Part shown: piece by piece, positions 1-8,813 of the stretch | How positions within the stretch are numbered: the first letter of the stretch is position 1 | Layout of the letters: the number at the start of each line of letters is the position of its first letter | Origin: Nodularia sp. LEGE 06071 | GTDB taxonomy: Bacteria > Cyanobacteriota > Cyanobacteriia > Cyanobacteriales > Nostocaceae | Assembly: GCF_015207755.1 (NCBI RefSeq) | Contig: NZ_JADEWH010000005.1 | Span: forward strand, 62,001 to 126,000 | Direction of reading: 5' to 3' | DNA: 64,000 nucleotides | Notes under the pieces: generated by a model | Databases searched by the model: none | What the model was told of the DNA's origin: nothing | What the model saw: the letters and a program-made list of their open reading frames with translations, nothing else | Translations under genes and position numbers: made by a program

Positions 1-422
1 AGTACAGATCAACAAAATTAATTATATATATAGTAATCTGCTTTGATTTATGAAACACACGTAAGATGTGTGATCGACGAGAGTACGGCACCAAGACCTG
101 GAAGACGGTGCATTAGGCTAAAACCATAACACATCCTATATATACTTAGATTTTTGCAATAATCAAATCGGATTCCTATAGTTCTCCGCTTTGATTTTCG
201 ATAGCTTGCATAAGCAAGGAGTGGGAAAAAGCCTTTTTGAGTTGTACTGAGTTTTTTAGCACATAACGCAGGCTACGCCCACAAAAATCAAATAAAAGTC
301 TTATAGTTCAACGAAGAGGTGGGGAATCTCCATCGGAATTATCCCCCTGATTCATGGCTCCCTGGCCTCTTCTTCAAACTCCCCCGCACCGACGCTGGTG
401 TAGAGTGCATAATACACAATGC
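1..422. other. Intergenic stretch, no gene recognised
   Basis: No convincing gene is visible. A GCACC/GGTGC inverted pair lies near 89-108, and a Nostoc-type short repeat containing GGCTACGCCC lies near 268-282. The region 301-420 is relatively GC-rich for the window and could belong to the 3' end of the transcript that ends at the hairpin at 423-451. A 23-codon reading frame on the minus strand (339-410) has no ribosome binding site and is not called. Confidence 0.4.
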
Positions 423-451
423 AAAAGGCGGTCACCAATTTTGGTTCCGCC
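423..451 (-). terminator. Rho-independent terminator after the HLIP pair
   Basis: Read on the minus strand, GGCGG and ACCA pair with TGGT and CCGCC around a small A/T loop, with a one-against-two-base bulge, and the stem is followed directly by TTTT. It lies about 120 bases downstream of the second HLIP gene in the same direction, so it probably ends the HLIP transcript. Known from sequence only; transcript ends were not measured. Confidence 0.55.
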
Positions 452-573
452 GTCTCCTATCTGTATGATTGAGGAGTTATTCACATCCGGGTATTAAACC
501 CACTTTACGGATAACTGTCAGCTTTGACTTGAAAATGCCAGTTTTTGTTTAGCTTCTCATGCCACATTCATGA

Positions 574-786
574 CTAATATCTGATCAAGTGGAGTATGTC
601 GCGCAGCACACTATATCCAGCTAAATCCCAAAGTAGGTAAGCCAGAAAGCCAATCATTGCTAGCCGACCATTCCACAGTTCGGCTTGAGGGTTAAAACCA
701 AAGAGAAATGAATTGCGGTCTACACCGTTATAAGCTTTAGCAACTGGTGGTAAGTTAGTGGAAGAACGAGCTTCTTTAGTTTCCAT
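574..786 (-). CDS. High-light-inducible protein (HLIP/SCP), copy 2
   Basis: A 70-residue one-helix protein of the light-harvesting-like family. It carries the Chl-binding motif ELWNGRLAMIGF (about residues 36-47), in which Glu and Arg bridge helices of a dimer and Asn/Glu ligate chlorophyll, followed by a hydrophobic segment LAYLLWDLAGYSV. Family members bind chlorophyll and carotenoid in the thylakoid membrane and protect photosystem II assembly and repair under excess light. GGAG precedes the ATG by 7 bases. It lies 36 bases downstream of a close paralogue (823-1041) and probably shares its transcript, which would be induced by high light or nutrient stress. It differs from the paralogue mostly at the N-terminus and at the last residues. 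Confidence 0.93.
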   Translation of the reverse strand: METKEARSSTNLPPVAKAYNGVDRNSFLFGFNPQAELWNGRLAMIGFLAYLLWDLAGYSVLRDILHLIRY

Positions 787-822
787 TTTTTGACTCCAAA
801 ATTCAACTAATTCTTGAGTTTT

Positions 823-1041
823 TTATCGTGAATAACTAATGAGATGTAGCACGTCCCGCAGAACGCTATATCCAGCTAAATCCCACAGTAAATAAGCCAG
901 AAAGCCAATCATTGCGAACCGACCGTTCCAGAGTTCGGATTGAGGAGTCCAGCCAAACAGAAATGCATTTCGATCTCTACCATTGTATTCCAGCGCAACT
1001 GGTGGTAAATCAGTGGAAGGGCGAGTTTCTCTAGTTTCCAT
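823..1041 (-). CDS. High-light-inducible protein (HLIP/SCP), copy 1
   Basis: A 72-residue one-helix Chl-binding protein nearly identical in its C-terminal half to its downstream neighbour. The motif ELWNGRFAMIGF gives the conserved Glu, Asn and Arg of the family, and the helix continues through LAYLLWDLAGYSVLRD. The N-terminal third (METRETRPSTDLPPVALEYN) is polar and probably stromal/cytoplasmic. An AGGA box stands 7 bases before the ATG. It is first of the tandem pair, so the promoter should lie in 1042-1300. The two copies look like a recent duplication with retained function. Specific HliA-D assignment is not possible from sequence alone. Confidence 0.93.
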   Translation of the reverse strand: METRETRPSTDLPPVALEYNGRDRNAFLFGWTPQSELWNGRFAMIGFLAYLLWDLAGYSVLRDVLHLISYSR

Positions 1042-1558
1042 TTTTTTGTCCTACATTATTTATTGCTTAACTTTAATTTACCTAATCATCAGTAAATTGC
1101 TTTCCATCTGTAGGTACAAACTACACACACCTCTTGTGGACGATAATCAGAAATTTATCAGTATGGGCAAATCCACCTTGAGGAGGTGATGAAAAGCTTA
1201 ATTATAAATAAATGTAAATTAACACTTGAGGAAAGAGACTATTTCTCTGATTTAAGCAGAGAAAATTGTTTTGATCAGCGATTCTAAAATCAAGCCTTTC
1301 ACCTGAGAAATCATGACCTTTTAACTTGATATTCCGACTAATTTTAGCAAAATTTCCCCTGTTAGATAACAAAAGTTCTACCTAGCGCTAGATATAGTTT
1401 TCAAACTTTAGAGGGATGCATTAAACAGCTAAATTCCACGATTCTGAAAGTTATCAAGAGTTGGGTACTGCCATAGAGACAGGAATCAATAGATGTTTAA
1501 TTGCTTCTGATGAAATTCCTCATCTTCCCCAAACTTAAACTTAGAAAAAGGAAATATA
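1042..1558. other. Divergent intergenic region (HLIP / repeat membrane protein)
   Basis: This 517-base AT-rich region separates the leftward HLIP pair from the rightward 1040-residue protein and must hold both promoters. AAGGAAAT precedes the start at 1559. A strong AGGAGGT is present at 1181-1187, but the ATG next to it (1189) is too close, and its 32-codon frame resembles nothing I know. No RNA gene is seen. Confidence 0.35.
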
Positions 1559-4500
1559 ATGTTTGAATGTACGGAAAACATCCTGGGAGTCTACAACCCA
1601 GTATTATGGTTGGCGCAGGCTCCAGTGGTTCCCACGGGGATTACACCAGCGCAAGCATCAGTTCTGAATTCTGGGCCGCGCTTTTTTGTCGCTTTAATTT
1701 CCGGTGTGATCCTGACTTTTGCTTTCCAACTAGTATTAACTAATCTCTCCGTCGCAGCTGGTATTTCCTACTTGGGGCGTTCATCCAACTCAGATGGGGT
1801 GGTTGGGGAAGTGGGAAGTTTCGGAGGTACGGTTCGCAAAATTGGGACAGCATTGGGGTTGTGGACATTAATTACTGTGACGATCGCATTATTGATCGCT
1901 TGCTTCCTCGCAGTTAAATTAAGTCTACTGGTTTTAGATCCCAGACTGGGCGCAATCCTGGGATTAGTCATTTGGGGTGCATACTTTTTGCTCCTGGTGT
2001 GGGTCAGTTCGACCACTGTCGGCTCCTTAGTTGGCTCGGTGGTCAATTCCGCTACTTCCGGTTTTCAGGCGATTATGGGGACGGCTACGGCTGCATTGGG
2101 TGCTAAAGCTGTCAATCAGCAGGTAGTAGCAACGGCTGAAGCTGCGGCCTCTGCTGTGCGTCGGGAATTTGGGAATGCTATTGACCCCACTAGTATTCGG
2201 GAAAATATAGAAGATTACCTGGAACAGCTACGTCCCCCAGAATTAGATTTATCCCACATTCGTAGGGATTTTGAAAGCTTACTCAAAGATCCACAATTTC
2301 AATCGATCGCTGGGAGTCCAGACCTCCGCAACATTGACCGCCAAAGGTTTATTGATTTAATCAGCAGTCGCACTGACCTTTCTAAACGAGACGTTAACCG
2401 GATTGCTGACACACTATACAATGTTTGGCAGCAGGTGGTCAGTCAGCAAAAACCCACTCAAGACCATTTAGGTGAGTTAGTTAATTATCTGAAGTCACTT
2501 CCCCCAGGACAAACGAAGACAGATGAACTCAACGCCAAATTGGATCGGTTAATTTCTGAAACGCGGACTTCAGAAGCAGCAACACCAACAGCAGAAAAAC
2601 CCGGTCTGATGCAACAGACTTTACAACAGGGAATCACGGCGCTGACTGGTATTGTGTTGGGACGAACAGATTTATCTGATATTGATGTCGAGAAAATTTG
2701 GCGATCGCTCACCACGGCGAAAGACAAAGCCATCGAACAAGCTGATAAACTAGGTTTACCCAGATCCTCAGAACCCTATAGCCCAATTCGGGCTGATGTG
2801 GAAAACTACCTACTCAATACCTATGCTTGGCAATTGAGTCCAGGAAGAATCGGGGAAGAATTTCGTGATGTGATCTATGACCCAGCCGCCGACCCTGGTA
2901 TAGTTAAAAGGGAACTAGAGCGACTGTCTGCCAAAGATTTCGCCCATACCCTCCAACAACGGGGACTACTAACCCAAGGACAAATCCAGGGTATTGCTGA
3001 CCAGCTAGAAACTGTCCGCCAAGAGGTATTAATCATCGTCAGCGCTGCTGAACAAAGAGAGATTGCTCAGGACTTACAACGCCGAGTAGAAAGTTATCTC
3101 CTGGTGACCAATAAGGCAGATTTGACTCCAGAAGGAATTGAGCAGAACTTTAAACCATTATTATCAGATCCAGAAGCGGATTACGAAACTCTCTCGCTGC
3201 GGTTAGCATCACTTGACCGCCGGGAAATGCAGCAGATATTGCTAGAACGCAATGATCTTCAACCATACGAAGTAGACCCGATTCTCAACGATTTAGAAGA
3301 CCAACGCGATCGCGTCTTAGTAGAAACTCAAGGATTGGCAGAACAAGCCAAATACCAAGCAGAAACCTTATGGTTGAATATAGAATCATATTTGCGGAAT
3401 ACTGGCAAAGCCGAGTTAAATCCTGATGCGATTCGCGCCGATTTGCAAAAGCTGATCGAAGACCCCCAATCGGGAATGATCGCCCTCCGCGCCCGATTAG
3501 CTCGCTTTGACCGCGATACTTTGATCCAGTTATTGAGTCAACGTCAAGATTTGAGTCAAGAGCAAGTTAATCAAATTATGGCAGCTGTGGAAGACTCCTG
3601 GCATAATATCCGCCATACACCTGACGCTTTAGCACACAAAGCTAAGGAACAGTACGACTCTGTAACCGCTACCATCACCGATTACTTGCGGAACACTGGC
3701 AAAGAAGAATTGAATCCTGAAGGTATTCAACGGGATTTTAGCAGATTATTTGCACAACCGAGAGAGGGAGCCGTCGCCCTGAGCCGTCGCTTGTCGCAGG
3801 TAGACAGAGATACTTTAGTCAAGTTATTGAGTCAACGCCGAGATTTGAGTGAAGAGCAAGTCAATCAAGTCATTGATTCCGTGCAAACTTCGATTCGGAA
3901 TATTGTCCGCGCACCTCGTCGTCTAGCTACTCGCACACAGCAAAGAGTGGAAACATTCCAAGCTTATTTGTCAGAGTATTTGCGCCAAACTGGTAAAGAA
4001 GAACTTAACCCAGAAGCTATTAAACGCGACTTACAATTATTGTTGCATGATCCGCGAGTGGGAATGGAAACTTTGAGCGATCGCCTGGCACATTTCGACC
4101 GTGACACAGTGATTGCTTTGCTGAAAATTCGGGAAGATATGACCGATGAAGAAGCCGCCAGAATTGCCGATAATATCGTCTCGGTGCGGGATCAATTTAC
4201 CTCACAAATCAGGGGTATGCAACGGCGAATTCAAGATGTCATAGAAGGGATTTTTGACCGTATCCGTAACTATCTCAACGCCTTAGATCGTCCTGAACTC
4301 AACTATGATGGCATCAAGCGCGATGTCCGCACGTTCTTTGATGATCCACAGGCAGGGTTTGACGCATTACGCGATCGCCTTTCTTCTTTCGACCGAGACA
4401 CCCTAGTGGCGATTATGAGTTCTCGTGAGGACATATCTGAAGCAGATGCCAACCGAGTCATTGACCAAATTGAACGGGCGCGCAACAAAGTATTGCAACG

Positions 4501-4681
4501 TGCCGAACGCTTACAGCATGAAACACAACGCCGCCTAGAAGAAGTAAAGCATCAAGCACAACGGCAAGCAGAAGAAACCCGCAAAGCCGCCGCCGCCGCT
4601 TCTTGGTGGTTATTTGCCACAGCCTTCGTTTCAGCCGTGTTTTCCGCATTAGGAGGAGCGCTAGCTGTAGTTTTAGTCTAG
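1559..4681 (+). CDS. Large membrane protein with seven degenerate ~98-residue repeats
   Basis: This 1040-residue protein matches no family whose function I can name. Three hydrophobic segments lie near residues 42-60, 96-125 and 130-155 and one more at the C-terminal end (about 1012-1040), so both ends are membrane-anchored. Between them run seven helical repeats. The best three are spaced 98 residues apart. Each has the pattern ELNPxxIxRDLxxLxxDP, then a run ending FDRDTLxxLLxxRxDL, then SxEQxNxI. The segment before the last helix is charged and predicted coiled coil (residues about 985-1010, RAERLQHETQRR-like). It is monocistronic with a good ribosome site (AAGGAAAT). The architecture suggests a scaffold or envelope-organising protein; this is inference only. 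Confidence 0.85.
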   Translation: MFECTENILGVYNPVLWLAQAPVVPTGITPAQASVLNSGPRFFVALISGVILTFAFQLVLTNLSVAAGISYLGRSSNSDGVVGEVGSFGGTVRKIGTALGLWTLITVTIALLIACFLAVKLSLLVLDPRLGAILGLVIWGAYFLLLVWVSSTTVGSLVGSVVNSATSGFQAIMGTATAALGAKAVNQQVVATAEAAASAVRREFGNAIDPTSIRENIEDYLEQLRPPELDLSHIRRDFESLLKDPQFQSIAGSPDLRNIDRQRFIDLISSRTDLSKRDVNRIADTLYNVWQQVVSQQKPTQDHLGELVNYLKSLPPGQTKTDELNAKLDRLISETRTSEAATPTAEKPGLMQQTLQQGITALTGIVLGRTDLSDIDVEKIWRSLTTAKDKAIEQADKLGLPRSSEPYSPIRADVENYLLNTYAWQLSPGRIGEEFRDVIYDPAADPGIVKRELERLSAKDFAHTLQQRGLLTQGQIQGIADQLETVRQEVLIIVSAAEQREIAQDLQRRVESYLLVTNKADLTPEGIEQNFKPLLSDPEADYETLSLRLASLDRREMQQILLERNDLQPYEVDPILNDLEDQRDRVLVETQGLAEQAKYQAETLWLNIESYLRNTGKAELNPDAIRADLQKLIEDPQSGMIALRARLARFDRDTLIQLLSQRQDLSQEQVNQIMAAVEDSWHNIRHTPDALAHKAKEQYDSVTATITDYLRNTGKEELNPEGIQRDFSRLFAQPREGAVALSRRLSQVDRDTLVKLLSQRRDLSEEQVNQVIDSVQTSIRNIVRAPRRLATRTQQRVETFQAYLSEYLRQTGKEELNPEAIKRDLQLLLHDPRVGMETLSDRLAHFDRDTVIALLKIREDMTDEEAARIADNIVSVRDQFTSQIRGMQRRIQDVIEGIFDRIRNYLNALDRPELNYDGIKRDVRTFFDDPQAGFDALRDRLSSFDRDTLVAIMSSREDISEADANRVIDQIERARNKVLQRAERLQHETQRRLEEVKHQAQRQAEETRKAAAAASWWLFATAFVSAVFSALGGALAVVLV

Positions 4682-4770
4682 GGAGTGGGGAGTAGGGAGT
4701 GGGGAGTAGGGAGTAGGGAGTAGGGAGAAGAATTTTGACTTCCTAATGACTAATGACTAATGACTAATAA
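4680..4770. repeat. Short tandem repeats (GGGAGTA and TGACTAA types)
   Basis: Directly after the stop codon of the repeat protein lies a run of about seven GGGAGT(A/G)GG-type units, followed at about 4744-4768 by four TGACTAA/TAATGAC units. Such heptanucleotide tandem repeats are scattered through Nostocales genomes and recur in this window at 28797-28907, 49741-49860 and 52355-52386. Confidence 0.8.
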
Positions 4771-4771
4771 C

Positions 4772-5650
4772 TCATTCCCCACTCGCTTCTCCCCATTGAT
4801 TAATGGCAGAAAATATTGATGAATAGTCATCATTAGCAAAAGACATTTTCACAGCTGTTTGCACAAGTTGTCGCACAGCTTCAATACTTTTGAGATCCAA
4901 ACCTAATGATTTGGCTTCTGATATAAACAAATCTGTATCTTTGAGCAAATGTTTTGTGGGGAAGTTGGGATTGGTATAATCGCCATCCAACATCCGCCGC
5001 ATTTTTTTGTCAAAAGTAGGCGCATAAAGTGAACTGTCGCGCAAGATTTGCATAAATAAATCTATGTCGATACCTTGACGCTCTACAAAAGCTAGACTGA
5101 GAGCAAAGCTAGTTGTCATGGAAGCAATGAGTTGATTTAGTGCCAACTTCACACCCGCCGCGGCTCCTACTGAACCCACAAGTACAGGTTCTGCACCAAA
5201 ATTTTGCAGTAACTTTAAATGGCGTTGATATTGTTCGGGTTCAGCGCCTACCATCACAATCAGCTTGCCAGCTTTGGCTTCGGGAATACTACCTAATACG
5301 GGAGCTTCTATATACTCACCACCGCCACCAATTACGGCATCTCTAATTTCTTGGCTTTCTGTAGGAGTAATAGTCCCCATCTGAATCACAGTCCGCCCTT
5401 CTAGAGTTCGCCAAGAAGTATCCGAAAGCAAAACATGATAAATTGCGGCGGCGTTAGTCAGCATGAGAATAATGCAATCAGCCGCACGAATTGCTTGGCG
5501 GGGATGTACGGCAATTTCTGCACCAGCGGCCTGTAGTGGGGCTAATTTTTCTGGGGTGCGATTGTAGGCTACTAGCTCTATGTTGGCTGCTAACAACCGT
5601 TGAGCCATCGGTAATCCCATGAGTCCAGTTCCCAGAAATGCCACCTTCAT
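4772..5650 (-). CDS. NAD(P)-dependent beta-hydroxyacid dehydrogenase (3-hydroxyisobutyrate dehydrogenase / GLYR family)
   Basis: This 292-residue protein has the family's usual length. The N-terminal Rossmann fold opens with VAFLGTGLMGLPMA (GxGxxG), and the substrate-binding segment is EAPVLGSIPEAKAGKL (about residues 114-129). The catalytic Lys is in GVKLALNQLI, followed by the all-helical C-terminal domain with KHLLKDTDL. Family members oxidise 3-hydroxyacids or reduce glyoxylate and succinic semialdehyde; the residues visible do not decide the substrate. The arginine in YNRTPEK after the second strand suggests NADP(H) rather than NAD(H). AAAGGAA precedes the ATG. It stands alone, 115 bases upstream of a 31-residue small ORF on the same strand. 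Confidence 0.88.
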   Translation of the reverse strand: MKVAFLGTGLMGLPMAQRLLAANIELVAYNRTPEKLAPLQAAGAEIAVHPRQAIRAADCIILMLTNAAAIYHVLLSDTSWRTLEGRTVIQMGTITPTESQEIRDAVIGGGGEYIEAPVLGSIPEAKAGKLIVMVGAEPEQYQRHLKLLQNFGAEPVLVGSVGAAAGVKLALNQLIASMTTSFALSLAFVERQGIDIDLFMQILRDSSLYAPTFDKKMRRMLDGDYTNPNFPTKHLLKDTDLFISEAKSLGLDLKSIEAVRQLVQTAVKMSFANDDYSSIFSAINQWGEASGE

Positions 5651-5765
5651 TTTTTACGTTCCTTTAGTACAGATGTCGCCAGTCGTATGTTTGATTGTAC
5701 GCTTAGTGAACAATTATCATTGTCCAGAGATAACTGTTCACTGTTCACTGATAACTGACTAAAAA

Positions 5766-5861
5766 TCAACCACCTGCGGCAAATGTCACCATAATGATCA
5801 CCGATAGTAAGATGCCGGGGCTAAGTAGTGTTATCAATAAAAAAAGTTCATGCGCCGTCAT
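5766..5861 (-). CDS. 31-residue single-helix membrane protein
   Basis: A short reading frame encodes MTAHELFLLI then TLLSPGILLSVIIMVTFAAGG, one hydrophobic helix with almost no soluble part. AGGAAAG stands 8 bases before the ATG, which supports translation. Size and shape are those of the very small subunits of photosystems, cytochrome b6f or NDH-1, but it does not match PetL, PetN, PetM, PsbM, PsbX, PsaM or Psb30 as I remember them. It lies between a dehydrogenase and a methyltransferase gene with no obvious operon link. Reality of the gene is moderately likely; the function is unknown. Confidence 0.55.
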   Translation of the reverse strand: MTAHELFLLITLLSPGILLSVIIMVTFAAGG

Positions 5862-5954
5862 AATTAATACTTTCCTGTTATCTGAATCTGCACAGTAGTC
5901 AATGTTATGCTAATCTATCTCGGCATCAGATAGCATTCTTAGCTTGTCCGTATT

Positions 5955-7124
5955 TTAGCTTGGTATCGTTAGTCCTTGAAGTGGTTGAGCAATTTCTGTC
6001 TGTTGGAGTCCTTTGCTTTGAATTAAAACGCCAAAGTTACCTAATTCTGTAGGGTCTATGAGCTGATGTAGTGCTTCTCTTCGTTGCAATAATTGTGAGA
6101 GGGGCAAATCTTGGTGAGAAATGGCTGAAAGACGCTCGCCTAAACCCAAAGCCATCAAAAATAAACCTTGCTGGATAAACCCGATTTTTTCTAAACCGTA
6201 GCGATCGCCCCAGCGTTCCAAAGCCGTAAAATCAACATGGGCGGTAATATCTTGCATCCCGACGTTGATATAAGGGTTATCGTGGTGGCGATGGTTATAG
6301 TAGCATTGTAAACTTCCATGCGAACGCCTGGGATTATAATAACGATGAGCCGGGTAGCCATAATCAATAGTTAACACATACCCCCGATGCAAGCGGTCAG
6401 CTACAATACCCAACCAGTCACCAGCCGCCAAATTAATTTCACTACGATAGCCATCTTCATAACCAGCAGTTAAATCAATCTCCACTAAATCCCAATATTT
6501 TTGCAGTTCCGGTGTAGAAAGTTCTCCAGTCACTTCCACAAACAACGGTTCAGACTCATTTTTCCCGGTGGTCACATAAACTTCCCGCATTTCCCCATCT
6601 GCTAAAATAAACTGATGTACAGGAAAAGCATCCACCAATTCATTAGAAAAAAAGCAGCCAGTCATCGAGTCAGAAGGGATATCTGCTAAACTGCACCAAC
6701 GGACAGAAAAATCTTGCAAACGTTGCTGCTGTTCTTGCTGAAATCTTGGCGACTTCTCCACAATCACATAATCCAGCGCCGCGAAAAAATCTGGGTGATG
6801 TAGCTGAGAGTGCTTGAGGATATGCATAGCCAGTAAACCTTGACCGGCTCCCATTTCCACCAAAGAAAAAGGTACAGGACGAGCTAAAATCTCCCACATC
6901 TGCCAAAATTGTTCCGCCAGTAACTCGCCAAAATCAGCACCAAGATGAGGCGAAGTAAAAAAATCACTCCCCTGAAATCCAATTTTCACAGCATGACTAG
7001 AATAGTAACCGTGTTCAGGGTGATATAGAGCCAAATCCATAAATTCAGCGAAAGTAATTCGCCTTTGAGGACTGGTAGAAATATGATAGGCGATCGCTTG
7101 ACACAATGCTGAATTGGAAGTCAT
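5955..7124 (-). CDS. MidA/NDUFAF7-type SAM-dependent methyltransferase
   Basis: This 389-residue protein belongs to the DUF185 family. N-terminal RITFAEFMDLALYHPEHGYY is the family signature; the SAM-binding loop is VEMGAGQGLLA (about residues 105-115), and FFSNELVDAFPVH (about 160-172) is the conserved post-I region. The mitochondrial relative methylates an arginine of a complex I subunit during assembly. A role in NDH-1 assembly in cyanobacteria is therefore conceivable but unproved. No strong ribosome site precedes the ATG. It lies 72 bases downstream of the pentapeptide gene, with a hairpin repeat (7146-7172) in between. Confidence 0.9.
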   Translation of the reverse strand: MTSNSALCQAIAYHISTSPQRRITFAEFMDLALYHPEHGYYSSHAVKIGFQGSDFFTSPHLGADFGELLAEQFWQMWEILARPVPFSLVEMGAGQGLLAMHILKHSQLHHPDFFAALDYVIVEKSPRFQQEQQQRLQDFSVRWCSLADIPSDSMTGCFFSNELVDAFPVHQFILADGEMREVYVTTGKNESEPLFVEVTGELSTPELQKYWDLVEIDLTAGYEDGYRSEINLAAGDWLGIVADRLHRGYVLTIDYGYPAHRYYNPRRSHGSLQCYYNHRHHDNPYINVGMQDITAHVDFTALERWGDRYGLEKIGFIQQGLFLMALGLGERLSAISHQDLPLSQLLQRREALHQLIDPTELGNFGVLIQSKGLQQTEIAQPLQGLTIPS

Positions 7125-7145
7125 GCAAAAACTATAAAAATGTAG

Positions 7146-7172
7146 GGTGGGTTAGCGACAGCGTAACCCACC
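7146..7172. repeat. GGTGGGTTA hairpin repeat
   Basis: A perfect inverted repeat: GGTGGGTTAGCG faces GCGTAACCCACC-type arms around a 3-base loop. The same arms recur at 47140-47166, and half-copies lie near 12745-12773. Such hairpins are a dispersed family in Nostocales genomes. Here it sits between two genes of the same direction, so it may act as an attenuator or be inert. Confidence 0.8.
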
Positions 7173-7196
7173 ATCATCCATTATTTTAAAAAATCC

Positions 7197-7718
7197 CTAA
7201 TCTAAAATTGTGCCGCTTAAATCCGCATCCTCCAAATTCGCACCATTCAAATTAGCCTCATTCAAATCGGCTTCCGAGAGATTCGCCTGAGTCAAATCAG
7301 CTACACTTAAATCTGCTCCACTCAGGTTGGCTCCATCTAAATTTGCTGCTTGTAAATTAGCTTCCTGCAAATCGGCTTCACTCAGATCCGCTTCAATGAG
7401 ATTAGCAACTTCCAAATTAGCCTGACTCAAATCAGCACCATCTAGAATAGCACCATCTAAAATAGCACCATCCAACATAGCACCAACTAAGTTACTTTCA
7501 GTCAGATTAGCATTACTCAAATCGGCTCCGTTCAGGTCAGCTCCAATGAAACTAGTTTGGACTAAATTAGCATGATTCAGTTTAGCGCCATCTAAAATAG
7601 CTCCATCTAAAATTGCGCCACTCAGGTCAGATTCTCTTAAATCCGCCTCACTGAGATTAACGCCAGTAAAATCTCTAACGCCTGCAATATAGTTTTTCAG
7701 GAGTTCATCTACTTTCAT
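7197..7718 (-). CDS. Pentapeptide repeat protein
   Basis: A 173-residue protein made almost wholly of A(D/N)Lxx repeats (NLSEADLRESDLSGAIL and so on) after a short leader MKVDELLKNYIAGVRDF. These repeats form a right-handed quadrilateral beta-helix; function is not set by the fold. I chose the ATG at 7718 because the upstream extension would begin at a TTG and because MKVDELLKNY-type leaders are usual in cyanobacterial relatives. The run AILDGAILDGA occurs twice, a sign of recent internal duplication. Probably cytoplasmic, since no signal peptide is seen. Confidence 0.9.
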   Translation of the reverse strand: MKVDELLKNYIAGVRDFTGVNLSEADLRESDLSGAILDGAILDGAKLNHANLVQTSFIGADLNGADLSNANLTESNLVGAMLDGAILDGAILDGADLSQANLEVANLIEADLSEADLQEANLQAANLDGANLSGADLSVADLTQANLSEADLNEANLNGANLEDADLSGTILD

Positions 7719-7988
7719 AAATATTGTGCGAGTGTTGTTAATTTGCTCAGTAACTTCGAGAAAATCCAAATTGAGTTCAGCAATCCTCAGTCCGCGCCGC
7801 TAAGAATTTGTGTGGTGAATTTTGGTTTCCCTTTATCTAGATTATCTATTTTGAATTGCTTCCACCACTATCGAGAGTAGTAAGTTAATTTCATCCTTAA
7901 GAGTGATATTTATAAATGATTTACAATTAACAAATGATATACTGTTAAGATAATTCTTTTTATTCTGTGATTAATAAGGGAAACAAAA

Positions 7989-8294
7989 ATGATAGCCCAA
8001 GAAATAATGGCAAGTGTTGATAAAAACGGTCAACTTTGTTTAGATACCCCTTTAATGGCTCATAAACATAGCCGTGTAAAAGTAATTGTTTTGTTCATAG
8101 ATGATCAAATTGAAGAACATGAGTCTGGTTTAAGCCATTTGGAAACTTCGCTTAAAAATACACCAGTTTCTCAATTTGGGGAAGCAGTTGACCAGAACTA
8201 TGAAAAAATTACTCAAGCTCAAGGAATTTTAAACCATAAAAAATCAGCTATTCTGGCTCATTTAGATACTCTACGTCAGGAATGGGATGAATGA
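7989..8294 (+). CDS. Putative antitoxin partner of PIN toxin
   Basis: A 101-residue protein immediately upstream of, and overlapping by four bases (ATGA), a PIN-domain gene. The N-terminal part (residues 1-40: IMASVDKNGQLCLDTPLMA, then KHSRVKVIVLF) has a short beta-hairpin pattern seen in small antitoxins whose N-terminus folds like AbrB or other DNA-binding dimers. The C-terminal half is helical and acidic and could wrap the toxin. GGGAAAC precedes the ATG. The antitoxin role rests on position and size; the family is not certain. The upstream 200 bases are AT-rich and should hold the autoregulated promoter. Confidence 0.75.
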   Translation: MIAQEIMASVDKNGQLCLDTPLMAHKHSRVKVIVLFIDDQIEEHESGLSHLETSLKNTPVSQFGEAVDQNYEKITQAQGILNHKKSAILAHLDTLRQEWDE

Positions 8295-8668
8295 GATATC
8301 TTTATGATACGAATATTTTTATTTACTATCTGGCTGATGAGTTCACAGTTAGTTCATTATTTACAGAAAAATTTCTGCATTTGCACGAAGTCCTTATTTC
8401 ACCAATTATTCGCATGGAATTACTAAGTTTTCCGGGTTTATCAGCAGATGAACAGCAGTCGATTGAAGATTTGCTATCTCAGTTTAAGTCAGTTCCACTG
8501 TTACGAGATATTGAAGATCAAACAATTAAATTAAAACGACAGTACAAAATTAAGCTTCCTGATGCAATTATCGCCGCTACAGCCATAAATCAAGATGCAG
8601 TTTTAGTAACAAGAAATGTTAATGATTTTCAAGGAATTACTGGACTAAATATTGAGAATCCTTTTTAA
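8291..8668 (+). CDS. PIN-domain ribonuclease toxin (VapC-like)
   Basis: This 125-residue protein starts MRYLYDTNIFIYYLA, giving the first catalytic Asp of a PIN domain. IRMELLSF gives the conserved Glu (about residue 42) and LPDAIIAATA the second Asp (about 95); VLVTRNVNDF supplies the last acidic position. All acidic residues needed for Mg-dependent RNA cleavage are present, so the toxin looks intact. Known VapC enzymes cut tRNA or rRNA when freed from the antitoxin. Its start overlaps the stop of the upstream gene, the usual coupling in such pairs. Confidence 0.9.
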   Translation: MRYLYDTNIFIYYLADEFTVSSLFTEKFLHLHEVLISPIIRMELLSFPGLSADEQQSIEDLLSQFKSVPLLRDIEDQTIKLKRQYKIKLPDAIIAATAINQDAVLVTRNVNDFQGITGLNIENPF

Positions 8669-8813
8669 CGCAAAGGGGCGCAAAGGTTTATGCATACCGC
8701 AAGCGGAACCCGCAGGGTAGGTACGCGGAGGTTTAAATAAGGCTTGCTGTAACTGTTCGGCTGATACTCACGGCGCAAGCATTTAGGTGTTACATTTTAC
8801 AACTCTCCATGCG

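Noticed and set aside
339-410. 23-codon minus-strand frame starting MHSTPASVRGSLKK
   Set aside because: No ribosome site before the ATG and no family likeness; the region is more likely a transcript trailer.
1189-1287. 32-codon frame right after AGGAGGT
   Set aside because: The ribosome site is only one base from the ATG, too near for efficient use, and the peptide is not like any family.
4680-4770. CRISPR-like array from regular short repeats here and at 28797, 49741 and 54360
   Set aside because: Units are 7 bases or 38-39 bases in direct contact, with no unique spacers and no cas genes in the window.
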